The notes under the pieces were generated by a model. It was not told where the DNA came from. It ran no database searches and saw nothing but the letters and a program-made list of their open reading frames with translations. Made by a program: the position numbers and the translations under genes. DNA of 64,000 nt from Geobacter argillaceus (GTDB lineage: Bacteria > Desulfobacterota > Desulfuromonadia > Geobacterales > DSM-12255): NCBI RefSeq assembly GCF_007830735.1, contig NZ_VLLN01000005.1:1-64000 (forward strand), read 5' to 3'. Below are positions 51,963 to 61,333 of this stretch, piece after piece; the stretch's first letter is position 1; every line of letters begins with the position of its first letter.

Positions 51963-52481
51963 ATGCGGCGCCTGAACGGACTTTGCATACTGGCTGTTGC
52001 GGCCTGGCTCCTGGTGGCCGGAGGGTGCGGCTATTTCCCCGTCGGTGGCGGCGATGGTTTTCTGGCCGGCAGGCCGGTCAATGTTGCCGTCTTTGCCAAC
52101 CGGACCACCCGGCCGCGACTGGAAACCGTCCTGGCCAAAAGCCTGCGGTGGGAGGTTGCCCGGCTTTCGCCCGCCTCACTGGTAAGCGAGGATGGGGCCG
52201 AACTGATCCTGGGGGGGGCCGTCACCTCGGTTGCCATTACCCAGATCTCCTACTCGGCCAGTGACCGGGTCCGGGAGTACCGCCTGACCATGCAGGCCGA
52301 GGCGACCCTTACGGAGCGAAAGAGCGGCAAGGTGCTCTGGAAGGGGACCGAAACGGGTCAGGCCGAGTATCCGGTCAGTCAGGACCTGGCATTGCAGCTG
52401 AATGCCGAGGAGGCTGCCCTGAAGGAGGCGAGCCGGCGGCTCTCGGAGAGGCTCGTCAGGCATCTCTTGGAGAACTTCTGA
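51963..52481 (+). CDS. lptE: LPS-assembly lipoprotein LptE-like
   Basis: 172 residues. A lipoprotein signal ends in LLVAGGC with lipidated Cys22, followed by a short GYFPVGG start. VNVAVFANRTTRPRLE and a C-terminal helix (LKEASRRLSERLVRHLLENF, read as SERLVRHLLENF) fit the LptE/RlpB family. LptE plugs the LptD barrel that inserts LPS into the outer membrane. leuS-lptE-holA is a well-known order in proteobacteria, which strengthens the call. Confidence 0.88.
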   Translation: MRRLNGLCILAVAAWLLVAGGCGYFPVGGGDGFLAGRPVNVAVFANRTTRPRLETVLAKSLRWEVARLSPASLVSEDGAELILGGAVTSVAITQISYSASDRVREYRLTMQAEATLTERKSGKVLWKGTETGQAEYPVSQDLALQLNAEEAALKEASRRLSERLVRHLLENF

Positions 52482-52508
52482 AAATCTACTGTCTCCGCTT
52501 TGCAAGGT

Positions 52509-52687
52509 TACGTCCCGTAGGGACAGAATCCGGGTAGCCCGGCGATTTATCGCCGGGAATCGTGGATAATCATATCTCTTCGTCTCGTACGTGACTGAAG
52601 GAAAAGGCAAACCTATTACCGAGGGATGAATCCCCCGGCTACAAGCATTCTGTCCCGAAGGGACGTAATCGAATGTGACAACGTGGA
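52509..52687. repeat. Multi-hairpin repeat element, copy 2
   Basis: Homologous to 33330-33508 over its whole length: the same TACGTCCCGTAGGGACAGAA start, CCCGGCGATTTATCGCCGGG hairpin, TCGTACGTGACTGAAGG centre, CCCCCGGCTACA and ending AATGTGACAACGT. The arms differ by compensating changes in places (for example the right-hand terminal hairpin is GTCCCGAAGGGAC here and GTCCCGATGGGAC in copy 1). It fills most of the lptE-holA gap. Confidence 0.9.
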
Positions 52688-52697
52688 ATTATCTTAG

Positions 52698-52762
52698 CCA
52701 CGGATGAACACGGAATTTCACGGATAACTCCTAGAGCTTTTCCTATCTGTGTCATCTGTGGC
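52698..52762. repeat. GCCACGGATGAACACGGA-type inverted repeat
   Basis: GCCACGGATGAACACGGA (52698-52715) pairs imperfectly with TATCTGTGTCATCTGTGGC (52744-52762). This is a widespread dispersed intergenic repeat style. Together with the element at 52509 it accounts for the 305-base gap before holA, leaving only the holA ribosome-binding region. Confidence 0.6.
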
Positions 52763-52786
52763 GAAATATTTTTGGAGTTATGGCTG

Positions 52787-53788
52787 ATGCTGTTAAAACC
52801 CGAAGAGTTCAGCCAGGAGTTACAGAAAGGGCCGGTCGGACCGCTCTACTGCCTGTACGGCGAAGAGCCGTACCTGGTGGATCGCGCGGTGAAGAGGCTC
52901 CTTGACCTGGCCCTGCCCCCCGATGCCCGTGACTTCAATCTGGCGGTGTTGTACGGCAAGGAGTGCAAGGGGGAGGAGGTGGCCGATGCGGTCCAGACCT
53001 TCCCCATGTTCGCGGACCGGCGGGTGGTGCTGGTAAAGCGGTGTGGCGAGCTTTCCGCCGCAGCCCTGGAAGCGCTGCTGCCGGTGGTCCAGAACCCGGT
53101 GGCCACCAGCTGCCTGATTCTCCAGGGGGAGAAGGTCGACCAGCGGCTCAAGTTCTTTGCCGAGTTCAAGAAATCCGGCGTCCTGGTGGAGTTCAAGCGC
53201 CCCTACGAGAACCAGCTGGGACCGATCATCCGCGACGAACTGGCTTCCCACGGCAAACGGATCGAACCGGCCGCCGCCGACCTCCTGATCGGCTATGTGG
53301 GGAGCAACCTGCAGGAACTGGCCAGTCAACTGGAGAAGGTGGCAACGTTTATTGCCGAACGGCCGACGGTGACGGTGGCCGATGTCCGGGCGATCGTCTC
53401 CGACACCAAGGTGGACAGCGTCTTCGAGCTCTGCAATGCTGTTGGCAACAGGGACCTGGCCGGTGCCCTGCGCCGGCTCCACACGATTCTCAGGGACGGT
53501 GAGGCACCGCTCATGCTCCTCTCCATGCTGACCCGGCACCTGCGTCAGCTCTGGCAGATACGGGAGTGTCTGGACCAGCGCCTCGCCCCGCCGGAGATCG
53601 AGAAGCGGCTCGGGATCAGGTCGTTTTTTCTGAAAGGGTTGTTGGTTCAGGCGAAGAATTTCGATGGCGAACGGTACCGGCAGCTGTTCGAGCGGCTTTT
53701 TGAGCTGGACCTGGCCATGAAGAGCAGTGGCGGCAACCCGGCCCAGTTGTTGGAGTATTTTCTGCTGGAGGCTTGCGGGGGTAGGTGA
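52787..53788 (+). CDS. holA: DNA polymerase III delta subunit
   Basis: 333 residues. PLYCLYGEEPYLVDRAVKRL, then FADRRVVLVKRC, then YENQLGPIIRDELASHGKRI (read as LGPIIRDELASHG) and LLSMLTRHLRQLWQI are typical of HolA. Delta opens the sliding clamp during loading. The ATG at 52787 lies nine bases after GGAG; a TTG at 52772 overlaps that site. It follows lptE after the repeat-filled gap. The 261 bases after it contain no recognised gene; a TCTGCCG/CGGCAGA hairpin lies at 53962-53978. Confidence 0.93.
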   Translation: MLLKPEEFSQELQKGPVGPLYCLYGEEPYLVDRAVKRLLDLALPPDARDFNLAVLYGKECKGEEVADAVQTFPMFADRRVVLVKRCGELSAAALEALLPVVQNPVATSCLILQGEKVDQRLKFFAEFKKSGVLVEFKRPYENQLGPIIRDELASHGKRIEPAAADLLIGYVGSNLQELASQLEKVATFIAERPTVTVADVRAIVSDTKVDSVFELCNAVGNRDLAGALRRLHTILRDGEAPLMLLSMLTRHLRQLWQIRECLDQRLAPPEIEKRLGIRSFFLKGLLVQAKNFDGERYRQLFERLFELDLAMKSSGGNPAQLLEYFLLEACGGR

Positions 53789-54049
53789 GAGGGGACGAAG
53801 GGGAACGTAGCTGTTTTATGCATCACCTCGACTCCCACCACTCTCTGCACCCCTACTGCAAAGCGTATAGCTCTTCTCCGCGCCGTGATGCCCGGCTTAC
53901 CGAAGAATTCCCCATACCGAGTAATGCTGTAAGGAGTATCTGCGGAAAAGGATACCTCATGTCTGCCGTGGCGGCAGATAGGCTGCCCTTCTTGCGTTTT
54001 CGGTAGTGTGACAGTATACTCCGGTCAGGCATACTCAAGGACCTGACAG

Positions 54050-54364
54050 ATGAACCGAAAAGACCTCGCTATAGCCCGCAGCTTCAAACATCTCGTCCAG
54101 CAGCGGGTAAGTCCGCTCGATGTTCGTGTTTTCGGGTCCCGTGCTCGTGGTGACGCTGCCCCTGATTCCGATCTGGATGTGTTTGTGGTTGTCGCACATG
54201 CAACCTCCGATGTCGAACGATACATCAGCGATTGTGCCTGGGAAGCTGGTTTCGCACGGGATGTGGTCATCGTTCCGGTTGTGGTCGGCAAGGACAGAAT
54301 CGACGGTCCGCTCAAGGAGTCGGTGTTCATTCTCAATGTCTACCGCGAGGGGATAGAGGTATGA
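54050..54364 (+). CDS. MNT-type nucleotidyltransferase (antitoxin-like)
   Basis: 104 residues. The catalytic signature GSRARGDAAPDSDLDVFVV is complete, with Gly-Ser and Asp-x-Asp near residues 30-43. Minimal nucleotidyltransferases of this kind pair with HEPN proteins and can AMPylate the partner to neutralise it. The stop overlaps the HEPN gene by four bases, so they are translated together. It is an intact counterpart of the wrecked pair at 402-804, but the proteins are not close copies. Confidence 0.88.
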   Translation: MNRKDLAIARSFKHLVQQRVSPLDVRVFGSRARGDAAPDSDLDVFVVVAHATSDVERYISDCAWEAGFARDVVIVPVVVGKDRIDGPLKESVFILNVYREGIEV

Positions 54365-54759
54365 CCGAGAATCGCAAGACACTTATCGAATACAGGCTCA
54401 CGCAGGCACGGGATTCCATCCGTGAGGCCGACGTGCTCAATCAATCCGGAATGAGCCGGCGCTCTGTCATGAATCGGCTCTATTACGCCATGTTTTATGC
54501 GGTGCTTGCCCTGTTACAGGAAAAGGAGATGGGGACATCCAAACATTCGGGCGCCATTGCACTTTTCGACCGGGAATACGTTAAAACCGGTGTGTTCTCA
54601 AAGCAGATGTCGAAGGCGCTGCACCGGGCTTTTGAGTTGCGTCAGAAGGGTGATTATATGGAGGAGGCGGAGGTAACGTCCGATGACGTTGCTGAAATCA
54701 GGCCCGCTACAGAGCAGTTTGTAGAATGTGCAGAGCAGTTGTTGCTGGGAAGCAATTAA
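54361..54759 (+). CDS. HEPN-domain protein (toxin partner of MNT)
   Basis: 132 residues. RLTQARDSIREADVLNQSG, then SVMNRLYYAMFYAVLALLQ and LFDREYVKTGVFSKQMSKAL are typical of the HEPN branch paired with nucleotidyltransferases. The classical R-x4-6-H ribonuclease motif is not obvious, so RNase activity is uncertain. Together with the upstream MNT gene it forms a likely two-gene toxin-antitoxin or stress module. The ATG at 54361 overlaps the MNT stop. Confidence 0.82.
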   Translation: MTENRKTLIEYRLTQARDSIREADVLNQSGMSRRSVMNRLYYAMFYAVLALLQEKEMGTSKHSGAIALFDREYVKTGVFSKQMSKALHRAFELRQKGDYMEEAEVTSDDVAEIRPATEQFVECAEQLLLGSN

Positions 54760-54862
54760 GTCCTCGGAATTTCCACAAGAACAACCCTGAGTAATTTCCG
54801 GTAATCGACTAATGAACAACTCCCTTGGGCGCACGTCCATTGCCGCACCGACAACTAATCCA

Positions 54863-54958
54863 TTAGTCGGACTGATTCAACGAAATATGGTCTTGCGTTG
54901 CTACTTCCTTTGCCATTTTGTGCAGTGAATCGGGAAGTCTCACATTGATTGCGCTCAT
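54863..54958 (-). pseudogene. Ribbon-helix-helix/HicB-type antitoxin remnant
   Basis: On the minus strand, ATG at 54958 starts MSAINVRLPDSLHKMAKEVA and ends 31 residues later at SLNQSD and a TAA. This is the conserved start of small ribbon-helix-helix antitoxins, but the second helix is cut off after LNQ. Its start overlaps the stop of a PIN remnant. The rest of the gap to 54760 has only a CGACTAATG / CATTAGTCG inverted repeat (54806-54814 and 54861-54869). Confidence 0.6.
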
Positions 54959-55076
54959 CGGCTTGCTCCTGTCTGCCGCAAAAACTCTGCCGGCGTCTTA
55001 ACCATAATACCGAATTTCCCGGCCCGTTTAAAATCTTTCACATCCCATGTTAGGCACGTCCGACCAATCGCTCTGC
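54955..55076 (-). pseudogene. PIN-domain toxin, C-terminal remnant
   Basis: Minus-strand frame ending TGA at 54957-54955 reads CLTWDVKDFKRAGKFGIMVK and then TPAEFLRQTGASR. This matches the final strand and Asp of PIN (VapC-like) ribonucleases. No N-terminal half or start is present between here and the intact VapC stop at 55077, so it is a fragment of about 40 codons. Confidence 0.6.
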
Positions 55077-55855
<779 letters not shown>

Positions 55856-55875
55856 CTATTGTCAACGGCCGGAGT

Positions 55876-56139
55876 CTAGCCGAGGGTGCTGACCAGCTTG
55901 GTGAGGCGGGAGACGTTCCGGGAGGCGTTGGACTTGTGGATGACACCCTTGGATGCGGCCTTGTCGATCACCGGAATCGCAGCGGCAAGGGCTTCCTTGG
56001 CGGCGTTCTGGTCCTTGCTCTCGACGGCCTCGCGGACCCGCTTGACAAAGGTGCGCAGGGTGGAGCGGGAATGCTTGTTCCGGGCGTTACGGACCTGATT
56101 CTGCTTGTTTCTCTTGATTGCCGACTTGTGATTTGCCAA
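55876..56139 (-). CDS. rpsT: 30S ribosomal protein S20 (TTG start)
   Basis: 87 residues: [20 protein letters not shown], then [15 protein letters not shown] and a final [20 protein letters not shown], the standard S20. It binds 16S rRNA early in 30S assembly. The start codon is TTG at 56139, preceded by GGAGGT about five bases upstream. A UUG start is also used by E. coli rpsT, where it serves translational autoregulation; the same may hold here. It is monocistronic, with its own promoter and terminator. Confidence 0.97.
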   Translation of the reverse strand: MANHKSAIKRNKQNQVRNARNKHSRSTLRTFVKRVREAVESKDQNAAKEALAAAIPVIDKAASKGVIHKSNASRNVSRLTKLVSTLG

Positions 56140-56195
56140 ACTGCACCTCCAGAATATGGAAAATTTTGGTTATATTGGTTTCTTTGAAAGAAACT

Positions 56196-56224
56196 TTTTA
56201 GCATCGGTGCTTTGGTGCTGTCAA
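56196..56224 (-). promoter_or_regulatory. Candidate promoter of rpsT
   Basis: On the minus strand, TTGACA (56224-56219) and CTAAAA (56201-56196) with a 17-base spacer. The -35 is perfect and the -10 weaker. The leader would be about 50 bases and holds a GGAGGT site before the TTG start. Confidence 0.55.
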
Positions 56225-56402
56225 GGATAAATTCATACTCCATCTGCCAACCTTGAGCAGAATGACTTTTCCCGTTCCCGATAGAGCGGGCGGCAGCGGC
56301 CCGTTATCGGGATGCTACCGCTCGCGGGGCGCGGAATCAGTTGACGAAAGAACGGCAAATCCCGTACTATTCCGCTTTATTCCAACTCGCGTAAGGACTG
56401 TC

Positions 56403-57743
56403 GTGAATCAGTTGAAACAGCTGTACCTGGAAACTTTTGGTTGCCAGATGAATGTCGAGGAGTCGGGCAAGATCGCGGCCCAACTGGCGGAGATCGGCTA
56501 CGCGCAGACCGGCAACGCCGACAGTGCCGATCTGGTCATCCTGAATACCTGCAGTGTCCGGGCACGGGCCGAAGAGAAGGTCATCCAGCACCTGGAAAAC
56601 TACAGTGGCCGCAAGCGTCGCCAGCCGGGCTTCATCCTGGGGGTGGGCGGGTGCGTGGCCCAGCAGGAGGGGGAGCGGCTCCTGAAGCGGCTTCGTCACC
56701 TGGATTTCGTCTTCGGCACCCACTCCATCCACCTGGTCAGGCAGATGGTCCGGGCCGCGGAACAGGGGCGGCGGACCGCGGAGGTGGATTTTCTCGACAC
56801 CGAGACGCGGCTGAACCTCTTTCCGACCGACAGCAGCAGCGGCGGCGTGACCCGCTTCGTGACCATCATGCAGGGATGTGACAACTTCTGTTCCTATTGT
56901 ATCGTCCCCCATGTGCGCGGCCGGGAGATCAGCCGCCGCTCCGGCGATATACTGGACGAGATCCGTCGTCTGGCCGACAACGGCGTCAGGGAGGTGACCC
57001 TCCTGGGCCAGAACGTCAATTCCTACGGCCTGAAGAGCCCGGACGAGATGGACTTTGCCGGGCTGCTCCGGGCAGTGGCCGCTATTTCGGGGATCGAGCG
57101 GATACGTTTCACCACCTCCCACCCGAAGGACCTGTCGCCGGCCCTCGTGGACTGCTTTGCCGACATGGACAAGCTCTGCTCCCATTTCCATCTGCCGGCC
57201 CAATCCGGGAGCGACCGGATATTGAATCTCATGAACCGCGGCTACACCCGGCAGGAGTATCTGGCCATGGTGGCGGCCCTGAAGACTGCCCGGCCCGACA
57301 TCCAGATCACCGGGGATATCATTGTCGGCTTCCCCGGCGAGACCGACGCCGACTTCAAGGAGACCCTGTCGCTCATGGACGAGGTCGAGTTTTCCGACCT
57401 GTTCTCCTTCATCTACTCGGTGCGGCCGGAGACCGCTGCGGCAACCCTTGCTGACAATACCTCCCGCAAGGAGAAGCTGGCCCGTCTCGACCAGCTCCAG
57501 TCCAAGCAGCGCGAGATGTCCATGGCACGAAACCGGAGTTTCGTCGGCAGCCGGCAGCTGCTGCTGGTGGAAGGGCCGAGCAAGCGGGAGGGACAGTGCT
57601 ACGGTCGGACATCGGGCAACCGGGTGGTCAATTTCCCCGGCACCCCTGATCTGGTGGGACAGCTGGTCGAGGTGACCGTTGTCACGGCCTACCAGAACTC
57701 GCTCCTGGGCGAGCTTGTTGTCCCCGGCATTCAGGCCGCGTGA
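56403..57743 (+). CDS. miaB: tRNA-2-methylthio-N6-dimethylallyladenosine synthase MiaB
   Basis: 446 residues. The N-terminal UPF0004 domain has LETFGCQMNVEESG and LNTCSVRARAEEK, with cysteines for the auxiliary cluster. The radical SAM motif is CDNFCSYCIVPHVRGRE (CX3CX2C), followed by LLGQNVNSYG and a C-terminal TRAM domain. It adds a methylthio group to i6A37 in tRNAs. The GTG at 56403 has AAGGA seven bases upstream. It precedes the bifunctional-nuclease-family gene. Confidence 0.95.
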   Translation: MNQLKQLYLETFGCQMNVEESGKIAAQLAEIGYAQTGNADSADLVILNTCSVRARAEEKVIQHLENYSGRKRRQPGFILGVGGCVAQQEGERLLKRLRHLDFVFGTHSIHLVRQMVRAAEQGRRTAEVDFLDTETRLNLFPTDSSSGGVTRFVTIMQGCDNFCSYCIVPHVRGREISRRSGDILDEIRRLADNGVREVTLLGQNVNSYGLKSPDEMDFAGLLRAVAAISGIERIRFTTSHPKDLSPALVDCFADMDKLCSHFHLPAQSGSDRILNLMNRGYTRQEYLAMVAALKTARPDIQITGDIIVGFPGETDADFKETLSLMDEVEFSDLFSFIYSVRPETAAATLADNTSRKEKLARLDQLQSKQREMSMARNRSFVGSRQLLLVEGPSKREGQCYGRTSGNRVVNFPGTPDLVGQLVEVTVVTAYQNSLLGELVVPGIQAA

Positions 57744-57780
57744 CGTTTTCGTTCCTTGATCCTATCATCTGAGGTTTTTC

Positions 57781-58281
57781 ATGTATCACCGACTGAACAT
57801 TCACGGCTTTTCCCTCGATTCTCTCAGCCAGCGCCCCATGGTGCTTCTCAAGGATGGTGACGGCAAGGTTACGTTGCCCCTCTGGCTCAACAAGCTGGAT
57901 GTCCTGACCGTCGTGGCCGAGCTCCTCAACCGCGAACTGCTGAATCAGGGGGGACGGCGGGACCTGCTCGGCTCCTTTCTGAGGCAGATCGGCATGGATG
58001 TGGCGAGCGTCACCATCGACAGTCTGAACGATGGCCTTTATGCCGCCTCGGTCCGCTTCGAGGGGGCAGGGGAGGGGGTCACCATGCAGGTACGTCCCAG
58101 CGAGGCGATCGTGGCTGCCATGCGCTTCAACCTTCCGGTCATGGTGGCCGAGGAGGTGGTCAACCGGGCCACGGTCATGGATCTGCAGGACGAGCAGGTG
58201 CTGAAGGAAAACACGGCCCGCCGGCTGACCGAATTCCTGGAGAATATCGATCCCGCTTCCCTGGGCAAGTACCCCATGTAG
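57781..58281 (+). CDS. Bifunctional nuclease family protein (DUF151)
   Basis: 166 residues. MVLLKDGDGKVTLPLWLNKL, then VASVTIDSLNDGLYAASVRF (read as SVTIDSLNDGLYAASVRF) and VRPSEAIVAAMRFNLPVMVA match the DUF151/BFN domain, whose plant members have DNase and RNase activity. The bacterial role is unsettled. The family often sits next to miaB in this group of bacteria, as here (37 bases downstream). No C-terminal UVR domain is present. The ATG at 57781 was taken as start. Confidence 0.88.
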   Translation: MYHRLNIHGFSLDSLSQRPMVLLKDGDGKVTLPLWLNKLDVLTVVAELLNRELLNQGGRRDLLGSFLRQIGMDVASVTIDSLNDGLYAASVRFEGAGEGVTMQVRPSEAIVAAMRFNLPVMVAEEVVNRATVMDLQDEQVLKENTARRLTEFLENIDPASLGKYPM

Positions 58282-58326
58282 GTTGGAGCGGTTGAACTGA
58301 AGAGTGATCAGGAGGGAGATACCGTA

Positions 58327-59397
58327 ATGCACGATGAATCATATGCCTTTCTGGAGAATTTTCTCGCGGCGCCGAGCCCGTCGGGGTACGAACAACCGGC
58401 CCAACGGGTCTTCCGGAGCTATCTGGAACCATACGCCCAAGTGACGACCGATGTGCTGGGCAACGTCTACGGCCATATCCCGGGCAGCGGCAAGGAGCGG
58501 CCCCGTGTCATGCTGGTCGGCCACTCGGACGAAATAGGCCTGCAGGTGAAGTACCTGGACGACAAGGGGTTCATCTATTTCGGCGCCATCGGCGGCGTCG
58601 ATCCCCATCTGACCCCGGGGCTCCGGGTGCAGATCCACACACGGCAGGGAGCCATCCAGGGGGTGATCGGCAAGCGGCCGATCCATCTGATGGAGCCGAA
58701 GGACCGGGAGACGGTGGTAAAGCTCGATGCCCAGTACATCGACATCGGCGCTGTTGATCGCAGCGAAGCGGCCGGGCTGGTGCGGGTCGGTGATCCGGTT
58801 ACCTTCAGTGGCGGGCTTGCGCGGCTTCACGGGGACCGGGTGACTGCCAGCGGCTTCGACGACAAGGCGGGCAGTTTCGTGGTGGCCGAGGTGCTGCGCC
58901 GGGTGGCGGCCCTTACCAAAAAGCTGCCGGTGGATCTCTATGGTGTCTCGTCCGTCCAGGAGGAGGTGGGGCTGCGGGGCGGCACCACCAGCAGCTACAC
59001 GGTGAATCCCGATGTGGGGATCTGTGTCGAGGTGGACTTTGCCACCGATCAGCCGGATGTGGAGAAAAAGCACAACGGCGAGGTGGCCATCGGCAAGGGG
59101 CCCATCCTACCGCGGGGCGCCAACATCAACCCGGCCCTGTTCGATCTGCTGGCCGAAACTGCTGAAAAGGAGAAGATCCCGGTTCAGTTCACCGGTATCC
59201 CCCGCGCGACCGGCACCGACGCCAACGTCATGCAGATCTCCCGTGGCGGGGTGGCCACGGCCCTGGTGAAGATCCCGCTCCGCTACATGCACACACCGGT
59301 GGAGGTCCTCTCCCTGGCCGACCTGGAGAATGCCGTACGCCTGATCGTGGCGGTCCTGCCGAAGATCAAGGACCGGCAAGCGTTTATTCCTGCCTGA
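58327..59397 (+). CDS. M42 family metallopeptidase
   Basis: 356 residues. Metal-binding residues of M42 aminopeptidases are visible: GHSDEIGLQV (His), GFDDKAGSF (Asp), QEEVGLRG (catalytic and metal Glu pair), CVEVDFATD (Asp) and YMHTPVEV near the C-terminus (His). The family forms large tetrahedral cobalt- or zinc-dependent aminopeptidases that trim peptides in the cytoplasm. Endoglucanase annotations of this family are generally unsupported. GGAGGG precedes the ATG. It lies 45 bases after the nuclease-family gene, so probably in the same transcript. Confidence 0.92.
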   Translation: MHDESYAFLENFLAAPSPSGYEQPAQRVFRSYLEPYAQVTTDVLGNVYGHIPGSGKERPRVMLVGHSDEIGLQVKYLDDKGFIYFGAIGGVDPHLTPGLRVQIHTRQGAIQGVIGKRPIHLMEPKDRETVVKLDAQYIDIGAVDRSEAAGLVRVGDPVTFSGGLARLHGDRVTASGFDDKAGSFVVAEVLRRVAALTKKLPVDLYGVSSVQEEVGLRGGTTSSYTVNPDVGICVEVDFATDQPDVEKKHNGEVAIGKGPILPRGANINPALFDLLAETAEKEKIPVQFTGIPRATGTDANVMQISRGGVATALVKIPLRYMHTPVEVLSLADLENAVRLIVAVLPKIKDRQAFIPA

Positions 59398-59410
59398 GAT
59401 TTCTTTTCCT

Positions 59411-59436
59411 CAGGGGCGGTGTCCGCATCGCCCCTG
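59411..59436 (+). terminator. Hairpin after the M42 peptidase gene
   Basis: CAGGGGCG (59411-59418) pairs perfectly with CGCCCCTG (59429-59436). There is no T-tract, so termination would be weak or Rho-assisted. Confidence 0.4.
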
Positions 59437-59466
59437 TACCTGCCCCACCTTTTCAGGCATTAATCC

Positions 59467-59495
59467 TTGATGCCTCCCCTGCTTTTGGGTATACT
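59467..59495 (+). promoter_or_regulatory. Candidate sigma-70 promoter of aspS
   Basis: TTGATG (59467-59472) and TATACT (59490-59495) separated by 17 bases, giving a leader of about 45 bases before the aspS ATG at 59547 with its AGGAGG site. Confidence 0.6.
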
Positions 59496-59546
59496 CAACC
59501 GCTATTTTCCTAATACATGAATATTTCCTTATCAGGAGGTTCTGCA

Positions 59547-61328
59547 ATGATAGAGTTTCTCGGGGACTGGAAACGCAGCCACTACTGTGGCGCCCTTACC
59601 GCCGCCGACATCGGCAGGGATGTGGTTCTGATGGGCTGGGCCCACCGCCGCCGCGACCACGGCGGTCTCATCTTCGTTGATCTGCGCGATCGCGAGGGAA
59701 TTGCCCAGATCGTTTTCGATCCGGAGCTGGGTGCCGAGTCCCATGGCAAGGCCGAGGCGATCCGGAGCGAGTTCGTGGTGGCGGTAAAGGGGAAGGTCAT
59801 TCCCCGCCCCGAAGGGACCGTGAATCCGAACATGAAGACCGGCGAGGTGGAGGTGACCGTGGTGGAGTGCCGCGTGCTCAACCGCTCCAAGGCGCTTCCC
59901 TTCACCCTTGACGACTACGTGGACGTGGCCGAAAACCTCCGTCTCAAGTACCGCTACCTTGACCTGCGGCGGACAACGCTTCAGGAGAACATGATCCTTC
60001 GCTCCAAGGTGGCCCAGACCACCCGACGCTACCTGACCGACAACGGGTTTCTGGAGCTGGAGACGCCATTTCTCACCAAATCCACCCCGGAAGGGGCCAG
60101 GGACTTCCTGGTGCCGTCGCGCATCAACCGCGGCCAGTTCTACGCCCTGCCCCAGTCTCCCCAGATCTTCAAGCAGATCCTGATGATCTCCGGCTACGAC
60201 CGTTATTTTCAGGTTGTCCGCTGTTTCCGTGACGAGGACCTGCGGGCCGACCGCCAGCCGGAATTCACCCAGATCGACTGTGAAATGTCGTTCATCGATC
60301 GGGACGATATCATCAAGGTAATGGAAGGGTTGATTGCCACGGTCTTCAAGGAGGCGAAAGGGGTCGACGTGCAGCTGCCGGTTCCCCGCATGACCTACCA
60401 GGAGGCGATCCGCCGTTTTGGGGTGGATAACCCGGACCTGCGCTTCGGCTTGGAGCTGGTGGAGTTGACCGACCTGGTCAAAGGGGCTGGCTTCAAGGTG
60501 TTTGCCGAGGTTGCGGCCGGCGGCGGCATCATCAAGGGGCTCAACGCCAAGGGGTGCGCCCGGTTCTCCCGCAAGGAGATCGACGACCTGACCGAGTTCG
60601 CCAGGATCTACGGCGCCAAGGGGCTCGCCTACGTGAAGATCGAGAACGGCGAATGGCATTCGCCCATTGCCAAGTTCTTCACGGCCGACGAGATTGCGGC
60701 CATGAACAAGGCCTTCGATGCCCAGGAGGGGGACCTGCTCCTCTTTGTCGCGGACAAGCCGAAGGTTGTCAACGACTCCCTCGGCAAGCTGCGTAACCAC
60801 CTGGCCAAGCTGCTGGGGCTGGCGGACAAGGATACGTTCTGCTTTGTCTGGATTACCGACTTCCCGCTCCTGGAGTGGGACGAGGACGATAAGCGCTGGG
60901 CAGCGGTGCATCATCCGTTCACGGCACCGATGGACGAGGACCTGGAGTATGTGGAGTCCGATCCGGGGCGGTGCCGGGCCAAGGCCTACGACCTGGTCCT
61001 GAACGGCAACGAGATCGGCGGCGGCTCCATCAGGATTCACCAGGAGGCGATTCAGTCCCTCATGTTCAAGATGCTCGGCCACACGGAAGAGGACAAGCGG
61101 GCCAAGTTCGGCTTCCTGCTGGATGCCCTGGAGTACGGCACCCCGCCCCACGGCGGCATTGCCTTCGGTCTCGACCGTTTGGTCATGCTCCTCACCGGCA
61201 GCGAATCGATCCGGGACGTCATCGCCTTCCCGAAAACCCAAAAAGGGACCTGCCTCATGTCCGAAGCCCCGTCTCTGGTGGATGACAAGCAGCTGCGGGA
61301 ACTGGGTATCCGCGTTACGACCAAATAG
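59547..61328 (+). CDS. aspS: Aspartyl-tRNA synthetase (bacterial type)
   Basis: 593 residues, class II. The N-terminal OB anticodon-binding domain has [20 protein letters not shown] (read as [13 protein letters not shown]). Motif 1 and 2 regions follow ([13 protein letters not shown] and [18 protein letters not shown]), with motif 3 [12 protein letters not shown] at the end. The bacterial GAD insertion lies in the middle. It charges tRNA-Asp and perhaps tRNA-Asn. The ATG at 59547 has AGGAGG upstream; an in-frame ATG at 59517 is unlikely. Confidence 0.96.
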   Translation: MIEFLGDWKRSHYCGALTAADIGRDVVLMGWAHRRRDHGGLIFVDLRDREGIAQIVFDPELGAESHGKAEAIRSEFVVAVKGKVIPRPEGTVNPNMKTGEVEVTVVECRVLNRSKALPFTLDDYVDVAENLRLKYRYLDLRRTTLQENMILRSKVAQTTRRYLTDNGFLELETPFLTKSTPEGARDFLVPSRINRGQFYALPQSPQIFKQILMISGYDRYFQVVRCFRDEDLRADRQPEFTQIDCEMSFIDRDDIIKVMEGLIATVFKEAKGVDVQLPVPRMTYQEAIRRFGVDNPDLRFGLELVELTDLVKGAGFKVFAEVAAGGGIIKGLNAKGCARFSRKEIDDLTEFARIYGAKGLAYVKIENGEWHSPIAKFFTADEIAAMNKAFDAQEGDLLLFVADKPKVVNDSLGKLRNHLAKLLGLADKDTFCFVWITDFPLLEWDEDDKRWAAVHHPFTAPMDEDLEYVESDPGRCRAKAYDLVLNGNEIGGGSIRIHQEAIQSLMFKMLGHTEEDKRAKFGFLLDALEYGTPPHGGIAFGLDRLVMLLTGSESIRDVIAFPKTQKGTCLMSEAPSLVDDKQLRELGIRVTTK

Positions 61329-61333
61329 GGCGG

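Noticed and set aside
59532-61241. A 569-codon minus-strand frame across aspS
   Set aside because: Shadow of aspS; no recognisable motifs.
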